Shown here piece by piece: positions 24,941 through 34,911 of a stretch of DNA of 64,000 nucleotides. The DNA lies in contig CM060963.1 in NCBI GenBank assembly GCA_030765045.1, positions 71,164,617 to 71,228,616 on the forward strand, written 5' to 3'. This stretch comes from Tenodera sinensis (taxonomy: Eukaryota; Arthropoda; Insecta; Mantodea; Mantidae). Position numbers and translations under genes: made by a program. The stretch's first letter is position 1, and each line of letters begins with the position of its first letter. The notes under the pieces were generated by a model, which saw nothing but the letters and a program-made list of their open reading frames with translations, had not been told where the DNA came from and ran no database searches.

Positions 24941-26848
24941 ATGGAAGACAGTGATAGCGATTTTCTAGGTTTTGAGAGTCCGGAAATTGAGAAAAGTGTA
25001 GTTAGGATGGAAGAATATAATCAGAATGTAATCGGTAGCAGAATATGCCAAGAAGTAGAAGATCAGAACGTTAGAGAAACACCTAGAGGTAGCTCAGAAA
25101 TGCTTGGTAGTAATTCAGAAAGGCCAGCGATTATGTCAGAAATAGAGAATATGTTTCAAAAGATAATGGAAAAGATGAGTAAGATAGATGAAACTAGTAA
25201 AGAATTAAGAATAGAGTTAGGACAGAAATTAGAAAAGGGACAACAGGAATTGGGAATGCAATTAGAAAATCAGAAGAGAGCTTTCGAAACCTTTAGGGAA
25301 GAAGTTAGGGAGGAAATTAATAAAGTTAGTAGTGAAATGAAAGAAAATAGAGAACAGGTTAAGGGAGAATTAGAGACAATAAGGCAAGAAGTAAAGAATT
25401 CTGAAAAGAAATTAGGTCAACAAGTGAGTGAAAAATTAGATAAAGAAAGGGAAAAAGTAACATATAGATTAGACAAACAAAGGGAAGAAATTAGAGAAGA
25501 GTTACAGGGGTGTAAAGTTAGAATGGAAAGATCTGATGTAGAAAGTGAAAGGCAGGCTAGAAATTTGCAGGATGTTACAGACCAAATAAAAGGGGTAGTA
25601 ACAGAAATTACTCAGGTAAAAGAGGCCTTAGAAAATTTGAAATTAAATGAAAATGCATGTAATCACAACAATCTTAATAATGAAGCTGCAAGAAACGAGG
25701 CAATACCAGGTGTATCAGCTGACATTTCAATGCAAAATAGAGGTAACAGTAATTCTCATTCTGATCTCAGAAATAGTGCAGGGACAGGTGACAATTCAAA
25801 TTTACATTGGCCTAACCATGTCTTAAATGAAATGACACCTCCAGTTTTTGAAAATGAAGATTCAGATGATCCTAAAGCCTTTTTAGAAGGGTTACAAGAG
25901 TACTTCACGGTGAAACGTATACCAGAGGAGTACAAGATGGTGATAGTAAGAAAATGCCTAAAGGGTAATGCTGCCAATTGGCTAGGCCTTTCTATGGGTA
26001 ACAATAATGATTACGGGACCTTTAGGAACATCTTTTTAACCAGATATTGGGGAGCTAGTAGGCAGGCTAATATTAGAGTTGAATTAAGCAATGGAAAGTT
26101 TAATCCTAGATCGGAGGAATCGATGGTCAACTATTTTATGAGAATAGCGAGAAATACGAAGATGTTGGATCCTCCCTTAGATGAAAAAGATCTAATAAAT
26201 ATAGTTACTCCACATTTTCCGGAAACGCTTCAACACTACCTAATCATAGCCCGACCCGATAGCATTGCAGCTATGATCGAATTATTATCAGCCTTAGAAG
26301 TCAATAAGCCAAAACACGCATTTGGAAATAAATATGAAGGAAAAGAAACTGTCAATTCTTTCGGGCAAGGGGCACAGTATTATCAGAATAGAAGTGAGAT
26401 TAGGGAAAGATATAAAGGACCAGTACCAAGGATGGAATCATTCCGGTGGGAAAATCAAGGTAGATATAACCAGGAAGGGCATCACCAAAATAGAAATGGT
26501 AATCAAAGGGGAAGAAATATAAGGGTGAATTATATGAATACAAATAGATTTGATCGAGGTAGACGGGGTCGTTATTTTGGACATAGTAGAAATTCAAATG
26601 ATGGGTATTGGACAAACGGAGATAATGAGTTTAGACCGAGGTCACCAAGACAGGGAGAAAGGTATTCTAATGGACGAAATTCCCCCGAAAATGCGGAAAT
26701 GGTTGAGGCCATTAACACGGTCAAAAACATGGTAGGAAGTAACCCCGATCTAATGCAGGAAAACAGAAGTAACAATTCGGGAAATAGTACAGGAGCAATA
26801 CCTAAAAATCAGGGAAACGCCAGACCCGGTCAAACGCGCCTTCAGTGA
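24941..26848 (+). CDS. Gag of element 1
   Basis: The frame is open from 24905, but the first ATG with a sensible start (MEDSDSDFLG) is at 24941, giving 635 residues. Residues about 60-240 form a long charged coiled coil (GQKLEKGQQELGMQLENQKR and relatives). A capsid-like core follows (DDPKAFLEGLQEYFTVKRIP, then NAANWLGL...FL.RYWG), typical of Ty3/gypsy Gag. The C-terminal third is rich in Arg, Asn and Gly (GRNIRVNY, RGRRGRYFG) and would bind RNA. There is no CCHC zinc knuckle. The stop is TGA at 26846-26848, and pol follows in the -1 frame. Confidence 0.93.
   Translation: MEDSDSDFLGFESPEIEKSVVRMEEYNQNVIGSRICQEVEDQNVRETPRGSSEMLGSNSERPAIMSEIENMFQKIMEKMSKIDETSKELRIELGQKLEKGQQELGMQLENQKRAFETFREEVREEINKVSSEMKENREQVKGELETIRQEVKNSEKKLGQQVSEKLDKEREKVTYRLDKQREEIREELQGCKVRMERSDVESERQARNLQDVTDQIKGVVTEITQVKEALENLKLNENACNHNNLNNEAARNEAIPGVSADISMQNRGNSNSHSDLRNSAGTGDNSNLHWPNHVLNEMTPPVFENEDSDDPKAFLEGLQEYFTVKRIPEEYKMVIVRKCLKGNAANWLGLSMGNNNDYGTFRNIFLTRYWGASRQANIRVELSNGKFNPRSEESMVNYFMRIARNTKMLDPPLDEKDLINIVTPHFPETLQHYLIIARPDSIAAMIELLSALEVNKPKHAFGNKYEGKETVNSFGQGAQYYQNRSEIRERYKGPVPRMESFRWENQGRYNQEGHHQNRNGNQRGRNIRVNYMNTNRFDRGRRGRYFGHSRNSNDGYWTNGDNEFRPRSPRQGERYSNGRNSPENAEMVEAINTVKNMVGSNPDLMQENRSNNSGNSTGAIPKNQGNARPGQTRLQ
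26812..26818 (+). promoter_or_regulatory. Candidate -1 frameshift site between gag and pol (element 1)
   Basis: GGGAAAC in gag frame reads G GGA AAC, a classic X XXY YYZ slippery heptamer. It lies inside the short gag/pol overlap: the pol frame is open only from 26806 and gag stops at 26848. Slippage by one base back leads straight into pol. Element 2 has the same heptamer at the same place. Confidence 0.8.
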
Positions 26849-29800
26849 GAACTGGGTATCCTAGTAATGATTGTGATAAGTACTCGGAAATAAATAGTCC
26901 TGGAAGGCAAATGATGATACAAAAGAAAAGAGAATGGAAAAATAGAATCGACGAAAACGAAAAAGTAGGAGATCCACCTAAAATCAAAATTGGAGTAAAT
27001 GGAAAACAATACAATGCAATTATAGATACGGGATCAAATAGCACAGTATGCTCACAAAATTTTTATGATAATTTACAAAGTAGTGGTTTTAAAGTAATGT
27101 CTTTACCAGTTAATGGGATATATTGCTCGCTAGCTGTGGGAAAACGAAAAGAAAGAGTAAAATTTCAAGCAATGATAAATATTGAAATAAATGGGAGAAT
27201 ACTAGGAATTTTATTTCTGATTGTAGGAAGACTTGTGACAGATATTATAATAGGTTGTGATTGTCTTTATGCCTGGGAAGCTGTGGTGAATTTTAAAAAC
27301 ATGATTCTAGAAATGAAAGTTGAAGATGAGACCATTATAGTGCCTTTTGTGGAAGATAGTAGTTCAGAAACTATTGTACGAGAAAAAGAGGAAGAAGAAA
27401 TCCAAGGGGATACATTCTTTGTAGAATATGTTAAAGTAGGAGCTATGGAATTAACTGAAGTAAATGTCAAAGAGTACAGTGTCGATAATAAAGAAAATGT
27501 AGAATGGGATAAAAATGATTTCATAGACAATTTGAGGTTTTCTGATGCAACTAGGTACTATGATAGGGAGAGTAGTGAAGACTTAGAAGAATTGTTGAGG
27601 AAAAAAGTAACTCAGGCTGATCAACTAAATGAACAACAGAGGGATAAACTGTTTGAAATATTAATCCGAAATAAAGAAGTATTCTCTGAGAAACCTGGTA
27701 AATGTAATATTTATACTCATTCGTTTGAGATGATACCCATCAAACCTTTTACACATAAAGCGAGAGCTATCCCTAGTACAATAAGAGAAGAGGTAGATGC
27801 AGTTATAAAGTCAATGTTAGAAGATGAGGTTATTGAGATTTCGAATTCAGAATTTGTGAATCCCCTATGTATTGTAAATAAGGCCAATGGAAAGATTAGG
27901 GTGACATTAGACGCGAGAAAACTAAATCAACATTGTAAACCTGATAGATTTAGACCAGAAAGTGTAGAGGTAATATTGAACAAATTGCAGAAGGGCAAAA
28001 TTTTTTCTACTCTAGATCTTACAGCATCTTTTTGGCAGATCCCACTTAGAGAAGATTTAAGAAAATATACAGCGTTTTTACATTCAGGGATATTATATCA
28101 GTTTCGAGTTTGCGCCTTTGGTATGAATACCAGTGGTAGTGCACTATTAAGAGCTTTGTATGAAATTTTTGGAGAAACCATAAAGAAATTTGTAGCTCAG
28201 TATGTGGATGATTTTGTAATTTTTTCAGAAAATGTAGAGGATCATTTAAATCATATCAATTATGTGCTTAGTCAGTTAAAGAAAGCAAACATGACAATAA
28301 AGCCCAGTAAAACTGCATTCTTTGTGAAACAGACAGAATTTTTAGGTTATGTTATTTCAAATGAGGGAATCAGGCCTAATCCCGACAGAATTGAAAGCAT
28401 AAATAAAATACCAGCTCCTAAAAATATAAAACAATTGAGAAGATTTCTTGGTATTCTAAATTATCAGTCAAGATTTATCCTGGAATATGCAACCGTAGTA
28501 GCCCCATTAAGACAACTTTTGAGAAAAGATGTAAAATGGCAATGGTCATCAGTAGAACAAGAATCTTTCGAAAAGGTAAAAACATTGTTTGCAGCGTCAA
28601 TTTTATTGGAAAAACCTAGGGAAGATCTCCCCTACATAATTTATACGGATGCTTCAGGACTTGGTTATGGTAGTGTCATATTACAAAAAGATGAGGAAGG
28701 AAAAGATCACCTCATTGCTGTAGCTTCAAGGGGGCTTTCAAGGACTGAATCACAGGCTTGCACTACAGAAAAAGAGATAGCAGCTATTTACTTTGCACTT
28801 GTAAAATTTAAGCAATATGTATATAACAACCCAGTAATAGTTTACACAGATCATGTTAGTTTGGCATTTATGAACTCTTGCATACTCACAAGCACACGTA
28901 TTTCTAGATATATACATGAGATCACATCCCATAACATAGAAATCAAACACATAGCAGGAAGTCAAAATATTTTTAGTGATTTGTTATCAAGGATGAAAAC
29001 CAATTACACAATACCAGATACAATTAGTGACAACAAACATGATGTAACCATACTATATTTGAAAACCTTAGAAGGGACTCAATTAGCTAAAGAATTTCGA
29101 AATTTGGAACAATTACAGACAGAGGACGATGAACTTAAGAAATTGAGAGAAAAGGCACAACCAATCACAGAAAATCTAAAAGATAATATAGGTATTTATG
29201 AGGGAAAAATCTATAAATTTCATGGAAGAATTGAACCTAAATGGAAAGTAATGGTACCAAAAGCTTTACAAGAGAAACTTATACTTGCTTATCACAAAAC
29301 ACTAGCTCATACAGGTAGTGAAAAGCTAATCATGGTAATTAGTGACCATTTTTATATAAAACATTTGGCAAAGAAAGTGAGAAAAATATGTTCAAGCTGT
29401 GATTTATGTCAAAGGGCCAAACCATTTAATATCAAATTTGATATAGAACCTCAGACAATCATAAGAGAAGGGAAAAATGTACTAGTTACTGCTGATGCAC
29501 ATGGGGAGCTACCAGTAGGACAATTTGGATGTAGATATATGTTTGTTCTTCATGATGTTTTTAGTAAATTTATTAAAATTTATCCTGTTAGGAATATCAG
29601 CAGCAAAACATGTGTAGGAAAGATAATAAAAGATTATGTGCCTAAATATGGCAAGATTCAGGCAATCTTAACAGATAATGCTACAGTTCATCGGAGCAAA
29701 ATCTTTAAAGAAACCCTAGAAAATCATGAGATAAAGTTATATCATTGTTCCTCATACTTTCCATCAGGGAATCCAACAGAACGTGTCCTCCGAGATATAG

Positions 29801-30228
29801 GAATTTATTTACGTGTACTTACACATCATAATCACAAGGATTGGGTGAAATATTGTCCATTGATAGAAAAGATTATCAATCACACCATTAATGTAACTAC
29901 TGGGTTTGCACCAATAAAATTAATGTTAGGAATTGAACCAGAACCAATATTGATCGGGGTACCAAAAACACTGAAAATTAATGACATTCAGTTAAGTGAA
30001 GAAGAAAGAGCGAAAATTGCTTTTGAACGAATCAAGAAAAAGGCAGAGAAGCGAAAATTAAAGAAAAAGAGTAGAAAACATAAATGGGAACCTAAGATAG
30101 GCGATTGGGTACTAGTTAAAGACCAAAGTTATCAAGTGCATTGCGAGGTAGGAACAAAAGGATGGAATTGTTATATAAAGGTCCTGCAGAAATTATATCC
30201 AAATTTGGTTATCATACCTATGAATTAA
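26845..30228 (+). CDS. Pol polyprotein of element 1 (C-terminus frameshifted)
   Basis: Probably made as Gag-Pol by frameshifting; the listed start is the first possible start codon and the frame is open from 26806. Counting from there: aspartic protease with DTGS at residues 61-64, reverse transcriptase with YVDD at 453-456, RNase H with TDAS at 601-604 and YTDH at 667-670, an HHCC zinc finger (H817, H822, C852, C855), and integrase with D884, D944 and E979 (34 residues between the last two). A single-base deletion near 30125, judged against element 2, replaces the final 60-odd residues with an unrelated tail and removes the GPF/Y-like end of integrase. The original frame would have run to about 30317. 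Confidence 0.93.
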   Translation: MRTGYPSNDCDKYSEINSPGRQMMIQKKREWKNRIDENEKVGDPPKIKIGVNGKQYNAIIDTGSNSTVCSQNFYDNLQSSGFKVMSLPVNGIYCSLAVGKRKERVKFQAMINIEINGRILGILFLIVGRLVTDIIIGCDCLYAWEAVVNFKNMILEMKVEDETIIVPFVEDSSSETIVREKEEEEIQGDTFFVEYVKVGAMELTEVNVKEYSVDNKENVEWDKNDFIDNLRFSDATRYYDRESSEDLEELLRKKVTQADQLNEQQRDKLFEILIRNKEVFSEKPGKCNIYTHSFEMIPIKPFTHKARAIPSTIREEVDAVIKSMLEDEVIEISNSEFVNPLCIVNKANGKIRVTLDARKLNQHCKPDRFRPESVEVILNKLQKGKIFSTLDLTASFWQIPLREDLRKYTAFLHSGILYQFRVCAFGMNTSGSALLRALYEIFGETIKKFVAQYVDDFVIFSENVEDHLNHINYVLSQLKKANMTIKPSKTAFFVKQTEFLGYVISNEGIRPNPDRIESINKIPAPKNIKQLRRFLGILNYQSRFILEYATVVAPLRQLLRKDVKWQWSSVEQESFEKVKTLFAASILLEKPREDLPYIIYTDASGLGYGSVILQKDEEGKDHLIAVASRGLSRTESQACTTEKEIAAIYFALVKFKQYVYNNPVIVYTDHVSLAFMNSCILTSTRISRYIHEITSHNIEIKHIAGSQNIFSDLLSRMKTNYTIPDTISDNKHDVTILYLKTLEGTQLAKEFRNLEQLQTEDDELKKLREKAQPITENLKDNIGIYEGKIYKFHGRIEPKWKVMVPKALQEKLILAYHKTLAHTGSEKLIMVISDHFYIKHLAKKVRKICSSCDLCQRAKPFNIKFDIEPQTIIREGKNVLVTADAHGELPVGQFGCRYMFVLHDVFSKFIKIYPVRNISSKTCVGKIIKDYVPKYGKIQAILTDNATVHRSKIFKETLENHEIKLYHCSSYFPSGNPTERVLRDIGIYLRVLTHHNHKDWVKYCPLIEKIINHTINVTTGFAPIKLMLGIEPEPILIGVPKTLKINDIQLSEEERAKIAFERIKKKAEKRKLKKKSRKHKWEPKIGDWVLVKDQSYQVHCEVGTKGWNCYIKVLQKLYPNLVIIPMN

Positions 30229-30317
30229 AAGATGTTAAAAATGAAAAATGTCTGGGAAGATGGCATAAACAACTCCTTCGACCATACAAGAAACCGTGTG
30301 GTACCTTGGAACCTTGA

Positions 30318-31086
30318 TTTCATGTAAAAAAAATTCGAAGTGTCATTTGTCTATTGGCGCCCAATCAGCTTTGAGATAAAATTTAAATGTTAGCTTACTT
30401 GAAAACCATATATTGGTCAGGTACTTACATATTCATGACAAATGCAGAATGTGAATTGCTATATACTACAAAGAGCTTAAGAATACATTGTATAGAGCTC
30501 ACCATAACCGCTTCAGAAAGATTGTTAAAATGTTCATCTCCGCATAGAGAGAAAACAGAATATTTACTTTGTAAACATTTGTTAAAATATTTAGATGTAT
30601 AGATAGTTATCACAGCAAGACAAAGAAAGAACTTGTCTGAAGAGTGTAATGGATTTATATAAATATATGTACATTTTAGTGCTTAAAGGATCTAGTACAG
30701 ATATGTGTTACAATAACAAAAGTGAAAATTCACAGTGCAAGTGATAGTGAGAGCGAAGTGAGCAAACATGAACTAAAAGAAGGAAGTATAAAGAAAGACT
30801 CTTGATATTTAACCTTTATATAAAAGCTTCACAGAAGAAACCATAACATATTGTAATTAGTATTTAAGGGTTAATGTTTAGTCAAGTGTATAATTGTTTC
30901 TCATGTTATAAAGATTAATGAGAAGATATGTTAATAACCAATTTCAAAACAGTGTAATTGAAAATTGTATATAATGGGAGTGTTGCTGATTATTCAAAAT
31001 ACAGGAGTAATTTTTAATTTTTCTTTCGGGCAAGACATTTACATTATTTTATTATGAAATAATAAAATAACATAAATGGGGGCATT
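30318..31086 (+). other. 3' noncoding region of element 1
   Basis: No envelope gene. A 71-codon frame at 30387-30602 has a counterpart in element 2, but six residues differ, many more than expected from the near-identical pol, so it is probably not a gene. The G-rich AAATGGGGGCATT directly before the 3' LTR (31074-31086) fits a polypurine tract. Confidence 0.7.
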
Positions 31087-31860
31087 TGATACCGAAATTT
31101 AGATTTCCAATCGAATGGGCTTGATAAAGACACGTTTTAATTTAATTGCCGGATGTGAGATTTGCGATAAGTGTTAAGTAATAACATAAATAGATGATAG
31201 AGCAGGAAGTGTTGTAAGGTGAGCAAGATATGAGTAAATAATAGTCATTAAATTTGTAGGATAAACACATTATTGGTTTGAAATTAACGAGTCATGACGT
31301 CATACTACATAGTTTAAATACACGTTTAAAAATTCAGGTTTGCTAACCTTAAAAGTCGCGCGATATATTTAATAAAATATAGAGTAAACATCGTTTAATC
31401 CTAAAAGGTAATTATATATTCGAAATTCAAAAAAGAACATGTTATAATAGAAAGGGACATTTCTAAATTGCAGGAAAAGGAAATAGCATTTTGGATACGA
31501 GGCTTTCTTGGATGACGTCATGACATTCAAAATTGAAGAGAACGGTTTTCCTAGCTTGGGGACGCCAGAAAGCGTCACTACTCACCCCAGACCAGTACTG
31601 CAGGTTGTGCTGTGCGGACGTGAGTGCGATTCCTCTACATATACAATCGGCATAGCTCCCGAAAATATCTAAGATGCAATAAACAATATATAAAGGTTTT
31701 CTTGGGTAGTCTATTTGATAACACCTGCGCGTACCCGAGATAAATAAAGAGATCTCAAACTGAGCTAGCGGGAAAGAACCAAATCAACGGGCGACCACGA
31801 GACCAACGACATTTAAGCATCAATGGCGACATAAAGAGAAGCGAACGACAACTAGCTTCA
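31087..31860 (+). repeat. 3' LTR of element 1
   Basis: 774 bp, TG...CA, nearly identical to the 5' LTR. The visible differences are G/A changes, one lost A in an A run, and a 3-base loss near the end. TGACGTCA occurs at 31295-31302 and 31513-31520. Confidence 0.95.
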
Positions 31861-32140
31861 ACTTAAAACTTTCATGAAATGGAACATTGTTATTCATCTT
31901 TTTTATATGTTAAGCATGCAAAGAGAACGGGATCTCAAAGCTTTAAAAGATCTGACTATCACTCAAGGGCTCCTGTATTCTACTATTCCCCTTGCACATA
32001 CAAGAAAATAAGCAAGAAGGTAATTTGTACAAATGTTTATCTCAACTAACATGAAAAAGATATAGGTATAAGAGTTTGTAAGAATGGTTATTACAAGAGT
32101 AGAGAAAGTTATGTGAGTGCAACACATCAGATTTTTAATT

Positions 32141-32854
32141 AGATACTTCAAATATTGCTGCTAATAGTTTCCTTTGTTTCATTGTCAAGTATCTTCAAAT
32201 ATATTTTGTTTGCTCTTATCTATACATACCTAATATAAACAAATAGTATCATAAATCTCCCATGTTATTTTATTCAAATTGTCTTACTTTATTTATTTAC
32301 TTATTTATTTTATTCTCAAATCAAAGGATTTCATAATTTCACTCCTATATCTGATACAATCCCTACTTATGTAATAAATAAAAGAAAATGATCTGGATAT
32401 TTGAAGATATGAATAATTTTAGAACTCAGTCAAGCAATTTTGATCATTCATTCACCTATTAAAGCTTATTTCTTGCAAACAGATAATGGCATTTATAAAC
32501 TTCTTGTTTTTAATCTGGTCAATTGGCAGAGATTGAAATATTTATATTCTGTAATTTTGCTGTTATTTTTGTGTACAGTGATTTCAGTATATTCTTCTTG
32601 TCCTTTACTAAGATTATATTGGCGGTTTACAACAGGAACAATTGGAGGACTCAAACTTAAACTTTTTGATCAGCATCAGTTAAATTCACTATTACATTAC
32701 TATGGTTTAATACTTTGATATTTGTACATTTCATATAAATACATATTTTTGGTTTAGGAGATTGCATTTTAGTATGTTAATAAATAAAGAAGGACTAGAA
32801 GAGTTTCCCTTTTCAGTGATTAATAACTTCAGGTAGATAAGTATTTTAGAAATA
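32141..32854. other. Intron D-E, unassigned part
   Basis: AT-rich intron sequence between repeat R and the Tigger-like element. The 92-codon frame at 32440 has no recognisable signature. Confidence 0.4.
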
Positions 32855-33223
32855 CAGAAAAACCCTTTTAATCTGAATTAATGGGTTATGGTTTGTTCAG
32901 ATTATCGAAAAAACGAAAACAAAAATGTATATAAATCCAGCCATAGGATTACAGCTACAAGGTATGATAGTGTATCGATGTGAAGTGACAATGTTGCAAT
33001 TGCCATGCACAACATAATGACAATGTATTGAGCATAGTGATAATGTGTTCAACATAACGACAGTATATTCTTCTGACCTGTGGACATTGCCGATCGCATG
33101 CAATTGTGGCGGTACATAAGTACTTCAGTTTGTTTTGCTATTGTTAGCGGTCATTCTACAGTAATTAATACCTTTTGCTTATAAATTAATCAGAACAGGT
33201 GCTTTTTTGCATTACACCATGCA

Positions 33224-33418
33224 ATGTGTCAAATAAATGAAAACGTAGTTCCTGTACATTATAAGAAAAATGGGAAGTGCTTAAACAGCTTGACAGCGGA
33301 AAAAGTGCTACAAAATTATCTATTGAATTTGATGTTGGGAAAGCCACTTTCAGTGACTGGGGAAAAAAATTGTGGGAAATTTGAGAGCTTTTGCAACCAA
33401 CTAGTGAAAAAACATTGA
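33224..33418 (+). pseudogene. Tigger-like transposase N-terminal remnant
   Basis: The frame reads SLTAEKVLQNYLLNLMLGKP and then GEKNCGKFESFCNQL. This resembles a damaged CENP-B-type helix-turn-helix of pogo/Tigger transposases (the VGK.TVSDW...K..FC pattern). The rest of the transposase is absent. Confidence 0.55.
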
Positions 33419-33500
33419 AACAACACCTTATAGTTTCAATGATGAGTTTTTCAGTTCAATAAAAAAAGTGCTTTCTCTACACTACAAATAAGCTTTTTAT

Positions 33501-33616
33501 TTTAATTTAAAAGGTGAGTTAAATAATAACACTGAACAACACTTACAACATAGAAACGGAGAAATATGTTGTAAGTGTTGTTCAGTGTTATTATTTAACT
33601 CACCTTTTAAATTAAA
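33501..33616. repeat. Perfect 51-bp hairpin (fold-back element copy 2)
   Basis: Bases 33501-33551 are the exact complement of 33566-33616, with a 14-base loop. The arm (AAGGTGAGTTAAATAATAAC and ACTGAACAACACTTACAACA) and its right flank resemble the outer arms of the fold-back element at 16196-16386. Confidence 0.95.
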
Positions 33617-33755
33617 TTAATTACAACAACACTGTTTTCAAACTTCTATGAAAGAAAGAAAGCTTTTTATTGTTTTTTTTTTTAAAGAATGGATTTTATG
33701 TTTGGATTATCCAGAATTTCAGACTAGCAGAGTTTGGATTATCCGGGTTCTACCA

Positions 33756-34144
33756 AAGCATATTCAGTTTCAGAAGTTACTTGTCCTTGATTTGTGCTGA
33801 AACATATTGTGACATGGGTGTTGGCAGACTTTTTTTCAGGGAGGGCCGCAAGTTGGAAGTTGGCAATCAAACTATATTAATTAATTATTCTATTGCCAAA
33901 AGTTATAGTATTTGTTGTGTATAACCATATTAATTTGCACTAAATAAAAATTGTTCTTTACATCAAAATTAAAACAATAGTGTGATAGTAATTGACTATA
34001 CATTAAATTTATTGATTTCCAAGGGAGGGCCACAGCCCATCCTTGCAACCACTTCACGATGCCCATGTATTATAACATCTTAAATCTAAAAAATTTTTCT
34101 CATATTACTTGACAGAAATAAATATATTATGTATTTTCTTCTAG
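33756..34144. other. Intron D-E, end
   Basis: AT-rich sequence ending in the pyrimidine-rich acceptor region of exon E. Nothing else recognised. Confidence 0.4.
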
Positions 34145-34253
34145 TTCCAGGATAGATTCCGTGCATTTCACATAAGAGACGGCAAAAACTCCAAATCTAG
34201 GTTTGGCCTTTCTTTAGCATCATTGGGAGACATCAATAAAGATGGATATGGAG
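34145..34253 (+). CDS. if: Integrin alpha exon E (FG-GAP blade 6, first half)
   Basis: The exon encodes FQDRFRAFHIRDGKNSKS and then RFGLSLASLGDINKDGYG, the start of a calcium-binding FG-GAP blade whose loop is finished by the next exon. It enters in phase 0 and leaves in phase 1 at GGTACATT. Two acceptor AGs lie six bases apart (34143-34144 and 34149-34150). Use of the second would remove Phe-Gln without a frameshift, so the start could be 34151. Confidence 0.9.
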
Positions 34254-34412
34254 GTACATTTTCATAAAGTACACCTTTTAAAAATGTAAAGATAGTTGTG
34301 ACAGTGAAATAACATAGGTGCATTTTTTTACCTTCTATTTCTATGGTAATCATGCCACTCAATCATTGTAAAAATGAAGAACACTGTAAAACAAGGAATT
34401 CCCTGTCTGCAG

Positions 34413-34647
34413 ACATAGCTGTTGGTGCTCCATATGATGGCCCAGATGAGAAGGGAGCAGTTTATGTTTACCATGGATCCAGAGAAGGTATACTTGAGAA
34501 GCCATCGCAGATCATCTTGGCTGAGCACGTCATGTCAACACTCTCCACATTTGGTTTTTCTGTTTCTGGTGGCATGGATTTGGATGAAAATGAGTACCCA
34601 GATCTTGTTGTTGGAGCGTATGAAGCTGATACAGCAATTTTTCTCAG
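34413..34647 (+). CDS. if: Integrin alpha exon F (FG-GAP blades 6 and 7)
   Basis: The exon follows a short 159-nt intron. It begins with DIAVGAPYDGPDEKGAVYVY, completing the DINKDGYGD calcium loop split by the intron. It then encodes the last blade, with TFGFSVSGGMDLDENEYPD and LVVGAYEADTAIFLR. It enters in phase 1 and leaves in phase 2. The unspliced reading frame runs 34 nt past the donor before stopping. Confidence 0.95.
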
Positions 34648-34689
34648 GTACAAAACAACTAAATGTGATTTACATATATAACCGTGTGT

Positions 34690-34880
34690 AGGATAAGGTT
34701 GGAAAGGGTAGAATGGGGCTGAAAAATTTGAACATCAGATCTCCTCATCTCCATCCGGTTGGTCTAACCAGTGAGCTACCATGGCAATGTGCCGACACAA
34801 CTTTAAATTCTCCAACTCATTTGCATTTTTTCTGGTAAGCCACAAGGAGATATTGCATGTATTTAAGAGTACAGGAAGCC
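34690..34880 (-). repeat. Degraded SINE of the 40533 family
   Basis: Shares GGTAGAATGGGGCTGAAAAA-like, CAGTGAGCTACCATGGCA-like and TCTGGTAAGCCACAAGGAGA-like blocks with the SINE copies at 40533-41247, but the B-box part is lost. Confidence 0.55.
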
Positions 34881-34911
34881 ATTTAATGTTTCACATCAGT
34901 TTTTTTTACTT

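Larger units (their letters stand above)
23891..31860 (+). mobile_element. Ty3/gypsy-type LTR retrotransposon, element 1
   Basis: A 7,970-bp element in the intron between exons D and E, on the gene's own strand. It has two LTRs starting TG and ending CA, a 4-bp target duplication ACTT (23887-23890 and 31861-31864), a primer-binding site, gag, pol in the order protease, reverse transcriptase, RNase H, integrase, and a 3' noncoding region of about 770 bp. There is no envelope gene. The two LTRs differ by a few substitutions and two small indels, so it inserted recently. Pol is broken by a one-base deletion near its end. Confidence 0.97.
23308..32140. repeat. Interspersed repeat R, copy split by LTR retrotransposon 1
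   Basis: The parts at 23308-23890 and 31865-32140 together align by eye with the unbroken stretch 34912-35620. Shared blocks include TTTGATGTTGAGATTTCAC, TTTTTTTGTGGAGTGAACCA and TTCCCCTTGCAC. The ends carry ACTTTCTCTA and its complement TAGAGAAAGT, suggesting a non-autonomous DNA transposon, though shared sequence extends slightly beyond these. No coding capacity. Confidence 0.75.
32855..33755 (+). mobile_element. Tigger/pogo-like DNA transposon fossil
   Basis: It starts at a TA with a worn CAGAAAAACCC end and finishes with GGATTATCCGGGTTCTACC. Several blocks match the shorter element at 42126-42701 (for example GGATTATCCAGAATTTCAGA). It is interrupted by a perfect hairpin at 33501-33616 that looks like a later insertion. 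Confidence 0.75.

Noticed and set aside
30387..30602. 71-codon frame conserved in both retrotransposons (also 45763-45978)
   Set aside because: Six of 71 residues differ, against about nine of 1,090 in pol, so there is no sign of protein-level conservation. An accessory or envelope gene is not supported.
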